From Alphaproteobacteria bacterium (lineage in GTDB: Bacteria > Pseudomonadota > Alphaproteobacteria > RF32 > CAG-239): a DNA stretch of 14,155 nucleotides. The stretch lies in the NCBI GenBank assembly GCA_017546885.1, contig JAFYRQ010000062.1:1-14155 (forward strand), given 5' to 3'. This document shows positions 1 to 7,800 of this stretch, piece after piece (within the stretch, counting starts at the first letter, position 1; every line of letters begins with the position of its first letter). The position numbers and the translations under genes are program-made. The notes under the pieces are model-generated. The model did not search any database. It saw only the letters and a program-made list of their open reading frames with translations, and was not told the DNA's origin.

Positions 1-180
1 AATAAGACCTGAAATTGAACCATATGCTTCAAAGCAACCTTTTCTACCACAATTGCAGAATCTACCGCCACTTCTTATAACAATATGACCGAATCTACCG
101 CCAAAATTATGACTTCCTAATAAAACTTTATCATCAATAAGTATTGCACCGCCGATTCCTTTACCTATCGTAACGAAAAT
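1..180 (-). other. ROK-family (glucokinase/NagC-like) segment in frame with the surface protein
   Basis: Residues 263-322 of the frame above match the start of the C-terminal lobe of ROK kinases. The glycine-rich TIGKGIGGAIL is at 266-276. FGH, with the zinc-ligand His at 294, is followed by CNCGRKGC (Cys304, Cys306, Cys311) and FEAYGS at 312-317. The His-plus-three-Cys set binds structural zinc in ROK proteins. The family's N-terminal ATP-binding lobe and the catalytic Asp that should precede this segment are absent; beta-helix repeats are there instead. All four arginines here use AGA, whereas CGN codons are common in the rest of the window. The exact join cannot be fixed and probably lies between about 165 and 215. 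As built, the product could not be an active kinase. An assembly chimera is at least as likely as a real fusion. Confidence 0.8.
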
Positions 181-966
181 AGCATTACTTACACCATTAG
201 CTTTATTTCCGCTAAAAGTAGAAGTTCCGTTATCGGCAACAATGGTTAAATCAGAAGTTGAAGCGATAGCACCGCCAAAAGCTTCATTAGCTACTGCATA
301 GTTGTTAACGAAGTTTGAGTTTACAATTTTTCCGATTGTTCCATTAATATTAACAATAGCACCTCCAAAGAGCGAAGTATTAGCTATAAAATTACCAGAT
401 ATACTATGAATATTTCTCCCTAAATTACTAATAATCCCATAACTTGCTTCCTCGTTTGTGTTGTCATTATTAATAAAATTACCGGAAATATTCCCAATAT
501 CTCCATAATAATTAGTAATTAAACCATTTCCGGTTGAATAATTGCTAATGAAATCACCATTAATATTTTCAATTAACCCCATATAATTAAAAATATTAAA
601 CCCACCATGATTTTTAATAAAATCAGCACGAATAACAATATTATTCTTATCATTATAAATAATGCTATCATTTGCTGTTGAACTAATACCTTTGAATACA
701 ACATTGGTTACATCTGTGGTTGGCAATGGAGCATTAATACGTTCTGATGTTTCGGTATAATTATCAGGTTTGTGGTATGTATATTTATAATATTTATCGC
801 CGATTTGGACTGTGTCTTCTCCGCTTGCAGTTACTTCTTCCCAAGTTACTTTATCTCCGGTGAGGGAGTTTAGGTAATTTGCATCAATGGTCGGTGTAGT
901 TTGAGCCATTGCCGAAGTTGAGAGAAATGTGGTTGCGAGGAGTAAACTTAAAGGTGTGATTTTCAT
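1..966 (-). CDS. Secreted repeat-rich surface protein, 5' part, running into a ROK-kinase-like segment (partial at the window edge)
   Basis: The frame opens at ATG 964-966 and stays open for 322 codons to the window edge. Residues 1-21 form a signal peptide: Lys2, a hydrophobic core, and an Ala-Met-Ala cleavage site before Gln22. Residues about 100-260 carry irregular repeats of the type (D/N)FIxN, with the Phe at residues 116, 139, 164, 193 and 219. GGAI motifs lie at 201-204 and 231-234, and FSGN at 251-254. GGAI plus FxxN is the style of polymorphic outer-membrane/autotransporter passenger domains, which fold as beta-helices. From about residue 263 the sequence changes to a ROK-family sugar kinase segment (separate entry). 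A Shine-Dalgarno AAGGA lies at 976-980, nine bases before the ATG. The signal peptide and repeats are well supported; autotransport is inferred because the C-terminus is not in view. Confidence 0.8.
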   Translation of the reverse strand, partial: MKITPLSLLLATTFLSTSAMAQTTPTIDANYLNSLTGDKVTWEEVTASGEDTVQIGDKYYKYTYHKPDNYTETSERINAPLPTTDVTNVVFKGISSTANDSIIYNDKNNIVIRADFIKNHGGFNIFNYMGLIENINGDFISNYSTGNGLITNYYGDIGNISGNFINNDNTNEEASYGIISNLGRNIHSISGNFIANTSLFGGAIVNINGTIGKIVNSNFVNNYAVANEAFGGAIASTSDLTIVADNGTSTFSGNKANGVSNAIFVTIGKGIGGAILIDDKVLLGSHNFGGRFGHIVIRSGGRFCNCGRKGCFEAYGSISGLI

Positions 967-991
967 AATAACAATTCCTTTATTGATTTAA

Positions 992-1000
992 AATATAGCA
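992..1000 (-). promoter_or_regulatory. Possible extended -10 promoter element for the surface protein
   Basis: Read on the minus strand, TGCTATATT (TGn plus a -10-like TATATT) lies 26 bases upstream of the ATG. No good -35 is seen at normal spacing. The extended TG motif can partly compensate for that. Confidence 0.35.
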
Positions 1001-1034
1001 TGAGCTTATTACAATTATGAGTGTATTTCAACAT

Positions 1035-1069
1035 AAAAAAAATGACATTGATTTAACATCAATGTCATT
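1035..1069 (-). terminator. Rho-independent terminator after ychF
   Basis: A perfect 12-bp stem (1041-1052 with 1058-1069) encloses a 5-base loop. On the minus strand it is followed by eight T residues (1035-1042, including the last two stem bases). It lies just beyond the ychF stop and closes the minus-strand translation-gene block, separating it from the surface-protein gene. Confidence 0.85.
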
Positions 1070-1090
1070 TTCTAAAACAACCTAAACGTA

Positions 1091-2200
1091 TTATACGTTA
1101 AATAAGAAATTCATTAAATCACCATCTTGCACAACATATTCCTTGCCTTCGGAACGCATTTTTCCGGCTTCTTTACAAGCTTGTTCACCACCAAGTTTTA
1201 CAAAGTCATCATACGAAATCGTTTCTGCCCTGATAAATCCTCTTTCAAAGTCGGAGTGAATTATTCCGGCACATTGCGGAGCTTTTGAACCTTTCACAAA
1301 AGTCCAAGCTCTAACCTCTTTTACCCCTGCCGTAAAATATGTTTGCAATCCTAAAAGTTCATATCCGGCTCGTATAATTTTTGCCAATCCGGTTTCTTGC
1401 AAGCCTAATGTCTCTAAAAATTCTTGTTGTTCGGCTTTATCATCAAGCTGAGCGACTTCAGCTTCAATCGCCGCCGATATAACTACCGATTTTGCTCCTT
1501 CAGAAGTCGCTTTTGCTGCTACTTTATTTGAAAATTCATTACCGTCTGCTGCAGAACCTTCATCAACATTGCAAACATACAAAACCGGTTTTGACGTTAA
1601 TAATTGCAACATTCTGTATTCTTTGTAAGCATCTTTGTTTGAAGCCTCAGGGGCAGCAACTCTGGCAGGTTTTCCTTCTTTTAATGCCGCAATTATCGGT
1701 TCCATAACCGCTTGACGTATTATAGCTTCTTTATCTCCGCCACGAGCTTTTTTAACAGTTTGGTCATAACGTTTTTCCAAAGACTCTAAATCAGCAATCA
1801 TCAACTCTGTTTCTACAATTTCCGCATCTCTGATAGGATCAACACTGCCCTCAACGTGAGTTATGTTATCGTCTTCAAAACAACGTAAAACATGCACAAT
1901 CGCATCTACCTCACGAATATTGGCTAAAAACTGATTTCCGAGCCCTTCACCACGAGACGCACCTTTTACCAATCCTGCGATATCCACAAATTCTAACTGT
2001 GTCGGAACAACATTTTTGGGTTGCACCATTTCAACCAATTTATCTAAACGAGAATCAGGAACGGCAACTCGCCCCGTATTCGGCTCAATAGTACAAAAAG
2101 GGAAGTTTGCAGCTTGTGCCGCTATTGTTTGTGTTAAAGCATTAAATAATGTAGATTTTCCCACATTCGGCAAGCCGACAATACCACAATTAAATCCCAT
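1091..2200 (-). CDS. ychF: YchF (OLA1-type) translation-associated ATPase/GTPase
   Basis: This is a cytoplasmic P-loop NTPase of the Obg/YchF group, which associates with ribosomes and is linked to translation and stress responses. Family members usually prefer ATP over GTP. It has 369 residues, close to the usual length of about 363. Visible motifs are the P-loop GLPNVGKST (9-17), switch I NFPFCTIEPN (32-41), G3 DIAGLV (73-78), and the altered G4 NVDE (211-214) in place of NKxD, which is the family's mark of relaxed nucleotide specificity. A TGS domain fills about 285-369 and ends in the canonical GDLMNFLFNV. The Shine-Dalgarno AGGAG at 2207-2211 is well placed and abuts the pth stop codon, so translation of the two genes may be coupled. 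Confidence 0.97.
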   Translation of the reverse strand: MGFNCGIVGLPNVGKSTLFNALTQTIAAQAANFPFCTIEPNTGRVAVPDSRLDKLVEMVQPKNVVPTQLEFVDIAGLVKGASRGEGLGNQFLANIREVDAIVHVLRCFEDDNITHVEGSVDPIRDAEIVETELMIADLESLEKRYDQTVKKARGGDKEAIIRQAVMEPIIAALKEGKPARVAAPEASNKDAYKEYRMLQLLTSKPVLYVCNVDEGSAADGNEFSNKVAAKATSEGAKSVVISAAIEAEVAQLDDKAEQQEFLETLGLQETGLAKIIRAGYELLGLQTYFTAGVKEVRAWTFVKGSKAPQCAGIIHSDFERGFIRAETISYDDFVKLGGEQACKEAGKMRSEGKEYVVQDGDLMNFLFNV

Positions 2201-2211
2201 AATATTCTCCT

Positions 2212-2784
2212 TTATTTATGACGCAACATACCGATTTTGTTACTAAAAGCACTCATTCCTTCTTTCAGTAATATTCCGATATTTTCTGTAACTAATTCTA
2301 TATTTTTATCTAAAAATTCTTGTTCCGTTTTCGAAAAACGTGAAAGAACATGATTTACAACAACTTCTCCGACACCTTTGGGATGTCCTACACCTAATCG
2401 AACACGATGGTAGCCGTTAGTTATGTGAGAATCAATGCTCTTCAGACCGTTATGCCCTCCGGAACCGCCTCCGGTTTTGGCTTTTATTTGCGAAATATCC
2501 AAATCCATATCATCATGAATAACCACAATATTATCCGGCAGAATTTTGTAGAACATTGCTGCTTTAACTACCGAATTTCCCGATAAATTCATATATGTTT
2601 GCGGTTTTAACAGATAAACTTTTTCTCCGGCAATTTTCCCCTCAGAGATTAAGCCGTCAAATTTTTCACGCCAAGAACCGAAATTATATTCTTCGGCAAT
2701 AGAATCCACCGCCATAAAACCTGCATTATGACGTGTATTCACATAATCCGCACCGGGATTCCCCAAACCGACGATTAAAAACAT
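2212..2784 (-). CDS. pth: Peptidyl-tRNA hydrolase
   Basis: The enzyme hydrolyses the ester bond of peptidyl-tRNAs released prematurely from ribosomes and so recycles tRNA. It has 190 residues, the normal size for bacterial Pth. Key sites are GLGNPG (6-11), catalytic His19 in TRHNAGF, Asn66 in YMNLSG, Asp91 in HDDMDLD and Asn112 in GGSGGHNG. GGAG at 2790-2793 supports the ATG at 2782-2784. The gene lies between rplY and ychF, a common arrangement in proteobacteria (rplY-pth-ychF). It is separated from rplY by 86 bases holding an attenuator-like hairpin, and runs to within 11 bases of ychF. Confidence 0.97.
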   Translation of the reverse strand: MFLIVGLGNPGADYVNTRHNAGFMAVDSIAEEYNFGSWREKFDGLISEGKIAGEKVYLLKPQTYMNLSGNSVVKAAMFYKILPDNIVVIHDDMDLDISQIKAKTGGGSGGHNGLKSIDSHITNGYHRVRLGVGHPKGVGEVVVNHVLSRFSKTEQEFLDKNIELVTENIGILLKEGMSAFSNKIGMLRHK

Positions 2785-2797
2785 CTTTACTCCATAG

Positions 2798-2859
2798 AAA
2801 AATATCGGAGCGACCGATTCTCTGTTTTTTGCAAACCGAGAATTTTAAGCGCTCCGATA
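2798..2859 (-). terminator. Hairpin with U-tract between rplY and pth (terminator or attenuator)
   Basis: On the minus strand a GC-rich 10-bp outer stem (2803-2812 with 2850-2859) encloses an inner 6-bp stem (2817-2822 with 2838-2843), and five T residues follow (2798-2802). The form is that of an intrinsic terminator with a long stem. Because pth and ychF lie beyond it without an obvious promoter, partial termination is more likely than a full stop. Confidence 0.65.
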
Positions 2860-2870
2860 ATCCTTAAAGC

Positions 2871-3161
2871 TTACTTTCTGAGAAAGTCAACGTGAATTGG
2901 TTTGTCAGAAACCGGATGGAATTGAACATCTTGGCAAGAAACTTTGATTTTTTTGCCATCAACTGCAACTTCAATATCAGCATCATAGAAACCAACCATA
3001 TCCAAAGCTTTTTCGAGCTCAACAGGATGAAGGCTAATCATAACCGGTTCTTGTTTGTTACCATAAATTACGGCAGGAACACGACCTTCACGACGACATG
3101 CTCTGGCTGCCCCCTTACCTGCTCTTTCGCGCTTTTCAGCATTAAATGTAATATCTGTCAT
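2871..3161 (-). CDS. rplY: 50S ribosomal protein L25, short form
   Basis: L25 binds 5S rRNA in the large ribosomal subunit. With the start at ATG 3159-3161 it has 96 residues, like E. coli L25 (94), and lacks the C-terminal CTC/TL5 domain usual in alphaproteobacteria. The match includes GKGAARACRREGRVPAVIYG near the N-terminus and QFHPVSDKPIHVDFLR at the end. An in-frame ATG at 3213-3215 would add 18 residues, but these do not look like L25. The ATG chosen has AAGGA about eight bases upstream and gives the family's N-terminus. The gene heads the minus-strand block with pth and ychF. Codon use is mostly AT-ending like the rest of the window. Confidence 0.95.
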   Translation of the reverse strand: MTDITFNAEKRERAGKGAARACRREGRVPAVIYGNKQEPVMISLHPVELEKALDMVGFYDADIEVAVDGKKIKVSCQDVQFHPVSDKPIHVDFLRK

Positions 3162-3190
3162 TTTTATATTCCTTAAAAAATTAACACACA

Positions 3191-3218
3191 CCGACAAACC
3201 TCCAGGGGTGTTCATCGG
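3191..3218 (-). promoter_or_regulatory. Leader hairpin upstream of rplY (possible autoregulatory element)
   Basis: In the minus-strand transcript a 9-bp helix, including two G-U pairs, forms between 3210-3218 and 3191-3199 with a 10-base loop. A GGAGG lies at the loop/stem boundary, about 35 bases before the chosen rplY start. Autogenous control of rplY by L25 through its 5' leader is known in E. coli; a similar role here is inferred from position only. Confidence 0.35.
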
Positions 3219-3226
3219 ATAAAGTG

Positions 3227-3255
3227 CTTCTACTACTTTATTTTTGTTTTTTCAA
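3227..3255 (-). promoter_or_regulatory. Possible rplY promoter
   Basis: On the minus strand TTGAAA (3250-3255) is followed after 17 bases by TAGAAG (3227-3232). The -35 is good and the -10 is weak. It sits between the upstream gene's terminator and the rplY leader hairpin, where a promoter is needed. Confidence 0.35.
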
Positions 3256-3300
3256 GCATTTTTTACATTCAAAAAATTTTCATCATAAAAAATAACCTTT

Positions 3301-3335
3301 AAAACAAAAAGAGGGATCCGAAATTTCGAACCCCT
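3301..3335 (-). terminator. Rho-independent terminator after the 133-residue gene
   Basis: On the minus strand 3324-3335 pairs with 3312-3323. It forms a self-complementary stem with two G-U pairs, whose central bases must form the loop, followed by CTTTTTG. It begins 22 bases after the stop codon. Confidence 0.75.
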
Positions 3336-3357
3336 ATAAATCTTTTTGCTTGCAGAA

Positions 3358-3759
3358 CTACTTCACGTAGTTAGTGACCTCAGCAGGCGACTTCTCGCTA
3401 AGGTTAACGGCCAAGCACTCACCAAGGTGATACTGGCGGTTAGCATTTACAAGAGCCACTTCTCCGCCGTGAATACGTAACTTAACAACATACAAGTTGT
3501 CTTCACCCACGAGCTTAATGAGCTCAGCAGTGTCGTAACAATGGTACGAAGCCTGTGTCACAACTTTGACTGACTTCGTTCCGTTTGGCTTTGCCAAAAC
3601 AACACCCTGCTCTTTTTCATCAGGTGTCAACTCGCCTGTTAAGATACCCAAACGACCCTTGTCATCAGAAACAATAACTTGGTCGTTAATCACAGCCACA
3701 ACATTCAATTTGCGGTATCCACGCACATGATTAAGGATACTAGAAAAAACATTCTTCAT
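3358..3759 (-). CDS. Unrecognised 133-residue protein with atypical codon use
   Basis: I do not recognise this family. The 133-residue product has no signal peptide, membrane segment or nucleotide-binding motif. It alternates short beta-prone hydrophobic stretches (VVAVINDQVIV, LYVVKLRI, GEVALVNA) with charged turns, which suggests a small cytoplasmic beta-rich fold. It contains only two cysteines. Codon choice stands out: Lys AAG 8 of 11, Glu GAG 6 of 9, Gln CAG 3 of 4, and the only TAG stop among complete genes here. Neighbours, including rplY, favour AAA, GAA and CAA. It has a consensus -35 box, a 5' leader of about 40 bases, only a weak Shine-Dalgarno before ATG 3757-3759, and its own terminator, so it is a stand-alone unit. 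Recent transfer or strong translational selection could explain the codons. Confidence 0.75.
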   Translation of the reverse strand: MKNVFSSILNHVRGYRKLNVVAVINDQVIVSDDKGRLGILTGELTPDEKEQGVVLAKPNGTKSVKVVTQASYHCYDTAELIKLVGEDNLYVVKLRIHGGEVALVNANRQYHLGECLAVNLSEKSPAEVTNYVK

Positions 3760-3803
3760 GTCTGTTTAAGATTATATGATGAATAATTATTTTGAATACA
3801 CTA

Positions 3804-3832
3804 TAAATACACCCTATTTTCTTTTTTGTCAA
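3804..3832 (-). promoter_or_regulatory. Promoter for the 133-residue gene
   Basis: On the minus strand a perfect TTGACA (3827-3832) is followed after 17 bases by TATTTA (3804-3809). It lies between the terminator of the galU-like gene and the ATG at 3759. Confidence 0.6.
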
Positions 3833-3842
3833 TATTTGTATT

Positions 3843-3872
3843 AAAAAAAAAGACACTGCTTTTTGCAGTGCC
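3843..3872 (-). terminator. Rho-independent terminator after the galU-like gene
   Basis: On the minus strand GGCACTGC (3865-3872) pairs with GCAGTGTC (3852-3859), with one G-U pair and a 5-base loop, followed by nine T residues (3843-3851). The G-U pair becomes an A-C mismatch on the other strand, so the signal favours minus-strand transcription. Confidence 0.88.
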
Positions 3873-3890
3873 TTGTAAAATATGATAAAA

Positions 3891-4784
3891 TTAAACAAAC
3901 ATTGTGTCTAAAAGTTCTTTACAATACCCTCTTAACTCCGGATTTTTCATCAAAGAAAGTTTTAAATTTGCACGAGCCAAGTCTGCATTTGTTCCGCAGT
4001 CAAAACGTGTCACATCACACAATACTCCGGTCAATTTCATACCTCTTTGAGCAGCTAAACCGGCAGCATCGGCTAAATTAATCTCACCATTATTACCTTT
4101 TTGAACTTCAGGCAAAATGTCCATAATTTCGTTCGGTAAAATATATGGTCCCATACTTGCATAGTTGGAAGGTACATCTTCTAAAGCAGGTTTTTCAATT
4201 TTACCTTTTGCTCTGACTACACGACCATCACGAACAGCACCGATGAGAGCACCGTAACGAACCATTTCTTCACGAGGGAATTCCATAATATTTTCAACCA
4301 TTCCGCCTTCTTGTTCATAAACATCCAACAGTTGGCGCAATACTCCCGGACCTCCATGAGTATTGATATAAACGTCATCCGGCCACATAACCACAAAATC
4401 TCTGTCGCCGACATATTCTTTTGCCATCAAAACAGCATGTCCGTTTCCTTTCGGTTCAGACTGTTCGGCAAAATGGAACTTCATTCCTTCAGGAATAATG
4501 TCTTGAACAACCTTAAGCAAATCAAGTTTACCCTTTTCTTTAAGGTGTTCTTCAAGCCAATCATTAGTTTTATAATAGGATTCGAACAAGTGTTTGCAAG
4601 ACTGGTCACTATAAATGAACACAATCTCTTTAATGCCGATTTCTGCACAAGCATTAACCGCATACTGAATTATCGGCAAGTTATTAAGTGTTAAAAAGCC
4701 TTTATGCAAAACTTTTGTAGCAGGCAGGTTGCGTGTTGACAAACCTGCCACAGGGAGGATACATACCTCAGGTTTTCTGTACAT
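3891..4784 (-). CDS. galU: GalU-like UTP-glucose-1-phosphate uridylyltransferase (divergent)
   Basis: The family makes UDP-glucose (or a related sugar nucleotide) from UTP and glucose-1-phosphate for envelope polysaccharides. The product has 297 residues from ATG 4782-4784, which has GGAG at 4791-4794; a TTG four codons upstream overlaps that Shine-Dalgarno site and is rejected. Recognisable blocks are PVAGLSTRNLPATK near the N-terminus, GNGHAVLMAKEYVGDRDF, the metal-site WPDD, the nucleotide/sugar-site EKP, PSNYASMGPYIL and GEINLADA. Canonical GalU has GLGTR and KEMLP; here they read GLSTR and KGFLT, so the nucleotide-binding loop is altered and substrate choice may differ. It lies 66 bases downstream of asmA with no terminator between, so readthrough from asmA is possible. 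Confidence 0.85.
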   Translation of the reverse strand: MYRKPEVCILPVAGLSTRNLPATKVLHKGFLTLNNLPIIQYAVNACAEIGIKEIVFIYSDQSCKHLFESYYKTNDWLEEHLKEKGKLDLLKVVQDIIPEGMKFHFAEQSEPKGNGHAVLMAKEYVGDRDFVVMWPDDVYINTHGGPGVLRQLLDVYEQEGGMVENIMEFPREEMVRYGALIGAVRDGRVVRAKGKIEKPALEDVPSNYASMGPYILPNEIMDILPEVQKGNNGEINLADAAGLAAQRGMKLTGVLCDVTRFDCGTNADLARANLKLSLMKNPELRGYCKELLDTMFV

Positions 4785-4850
4785 CAAAATCTCCAAATGA
4801 TAAAATTAATTGATGCTTATATATATAACACAAAAAAACCTTTCTACAAG

Positions 4851-7800
4851 TTATTTAACTATTCTTCCACCGCTTTCTATTTCTTCGCCGTCATTAATTC
4901 GCAATATCAAACCGCTTGACGATTCGTTATCAGAATTTGAAACTTCCGACTGTTGTAAAGAGCTGCGGATTACACCGTTACTTTGATTGCTGAAATCAAG
5001 CACTTTACCTTGTTTTTGAATAGCCTGTTCGGAACGATTAATTTCTTCCAAGTCGCGTTCAACAGTAACTGTTTTACCGCCGGCAGTCGCAATTTTTCCG
5101 GTATTTTCAGAAAGTTTCTGCTTAATTGCTTCTTCTTCAATTCTCTGTTGATATGCTTTTTCTTCAGCAGTTATTTTTGCATCAACGTGTTCTTCATATT
5201 TTTCAAGAATCTTTTCTGCTTCAGCTATTTTATCGCTTGCATTTTCTAAATCCTTACGAAAATCAGCAGCAAATTTTTCTAAAACAACTATATCGTTAAC
5301 ACCTTGAGATACAACATTATTACCTCCGACTTGAATATTGATTTCATCAATACCGTTAACCAGTTTTTCAAGCTGGTTTTTCATATTTTCGGCTTCTGCA
5401 TCACCCTCAAGATAATAGTCAGCATTGAAAGCAGCTAAACGTTTTCCGAACTCACCGTTCATATCGAGCAATCTCGGAGGCAAAGTTTGTGACTGATCTG
5501 CAATTTTAGAAATTTTTGCAACATCTACACGGATTCGCAAACGAACATCTTGAACTCTGGTAGAAGTCAAATCTCTCTCAATTTTAGACAGACGTTCTTC
5601 TATCAAATCATTTTTAGTCTTCAACTCTGCGATTACGTCGTCATTAATATCTGCCATTCCGTTTTTAGAAATAACTTCGGCAATATCCATATTTGTTTGG
5701 ACTATTTGCTTATTTATAGCCGAATAATAACGTTTCATTTTCTCATTTTCGGCTAAACTGTTACCTGCCTTAAATTCCGTAACAATAGAACCGTTTAATC
5801 TTTGTTTTGATTTTTGTGCACGTTCTTGTTGTTCATCCATCAAATCACGATATTTCTTAATCTTTGCATCTTGTTCGGCTTTTGCCTGCGCAACAGCTTG
5901 CTGCTCATTAGCATCATAAACATCGGTAATCGGATTCACATCAACTTCAAGAGATGGTGCATTTATATTACCGTCAAGGGTAAAACTTAAACCCGAAACA
6001 TTTTTAACCGTTTTGAAGATGGCGTTAAAGGTTGAAGTTGTTGTCCATGCACCCAAATTACCGTCAGAAGACAAATCTACGGCATAAGTGTCACCATCAA
6101 ATGTTGCATACCTGATGTTATAATTTCCGTTTTCAAGCTTAAATTCACCGCTAAACGAATTAAACATTGTTTCACCGGAACTCAAGTTTTCTTGAACCAG
6201 AGCTTTGAAGCCATCAGAAATAATTCGGCTTTCAACATCAGCTTCTATCACACTTAAATCCCAACCTTTAATCACAGGTTTTACAAATTTAAATTTACCG
6301 TTTCCGTTAATTTGTGACATAATACTGTCAACAGAATCAGCAGAGGTATTGAAATCTAAAGTTGCTTCCAAAATGGCCTTTTCAATACCGTAAGAGCTTC
6401 CGCTCCATTTTGACTTTTGCAACTCTATATTATTTAAACCGAGTTTTCCGCTCAATTTCGGATTTTGAACAGTATTGAGTTCAAAATCTAAATTAACTAA
6501 TCCGTTTCCTTTTTCTCCGACAAATTGAACAACTTTCAACACCTGTTTGTTCAATACCATGGTCCACGATGTATTTTTAAGAGAATGATTCTGCAAAGAT
6601 AAATCTTCAACATTAATCTTAGCTTCCATATCCCAATCTTTTAACCAAGAATAATCTATCTTCGCCTTGCTTAAATTCGGTTTAGGCAAAAATGGCACTC
6701 GCTCTGTTTTCGGACGAAATACTCCGGTTTCGTTTCTTGTATTTCTATTATAAATAAAGCGCTCAAATTCAAACTTATTAACCTTCAAATTAGACTTAAT
6801 TAAATTTCTACCTTCTTTTTTAGAATACAAAATATCGCCCGTAAAATGATTTGAACCGATATATGTATCCATATTCTTAAACAGCAACGCATTAATGCTG
6901 CCTTTAACATCCGAAGACATTTTAATCAGACCTAACGGAAATTCCGGATTATAATTTATAGAGAAGTCATTTAACATTCTGACTACATCATTATTATTTA
7001 ACTGAAGTTTTCCGTTCACATAATATACGTTATCAGCTTTTGAAATTTCACCGTTATATACAGTATCAACATTACCTAATTTTGATACTGCTTTTACGGC
7101 AGCCCTGTTTAATCCTCCGGTTACAACCCCTTTAGAATCAAATTGCAACAGGCTGTCAAAGTTAACTTTAGGAAATTCGAGGCCCATTCTTTCCGTAAAA
7201 GCTTTGTTATCCGCAACCGCAATTCCATACTTCAAATTTTTGAATTTAGGTTCACTGCCAAATCCGGAAACTTCACCCTTCAATACAATCTGAGCGCTTG
7301 CAACATTACTAACCGAAAAATCAGAAATTTTTGCAACTCCGTCTTTTACCACCGCATCGGCAGCAACTTTTTCAAAGGGAATTTTATGCCAAATACCTGA
7401 ATTTAATTTTGCTCTGAATTGAATATCTAAATCATTTAATTTAGCCAGTTGTTTGAAACGATATATAAGCTTATTTTCCCAACCTGTTTGAGAAACAGCT
7501 TCAGGCAACGGCTCGATATAATTATCAAGATTCATATTATCAACATCGGCAATAACAAAATATTTATTTCCGTTCTTTCTAATCCATGCCAACTTAGCAT
7601 TAATTGCCGTTTTATCCAAATTAAACACAAACGGACTTGCCTTGATTGTTTCTAATGTTCCCGACAAATTAAATTTTGTAGATGCTTTTTTATACACTCC
7701 CTTTGTCAACGGAGTTACTTTATACCCCAACCAGTTAGCTGTTTTAGCAAAATCTAATGTGCTTGCGTCAACATCAAAGTTATATGTCAAAACTTTTTCA

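Noticed and set aside
3162..3215. An N-terminal extension of L25 from the ATG at 3213-3215.
   Set aside because: The extra 18 residues do not resemble L25, the region forms a leader hairpin, and the downstream ATG has its own Shine-Dalgarno site and gives the family N-terminus.
3311..3335. GGGGTTCGAAA on the minus strand resembles a tRNA T-arm.
   Set aside because: No acceptor, D or anticodon arms can be placed around it. The stretch is explained by the terminator stem of the 133-residue gene.
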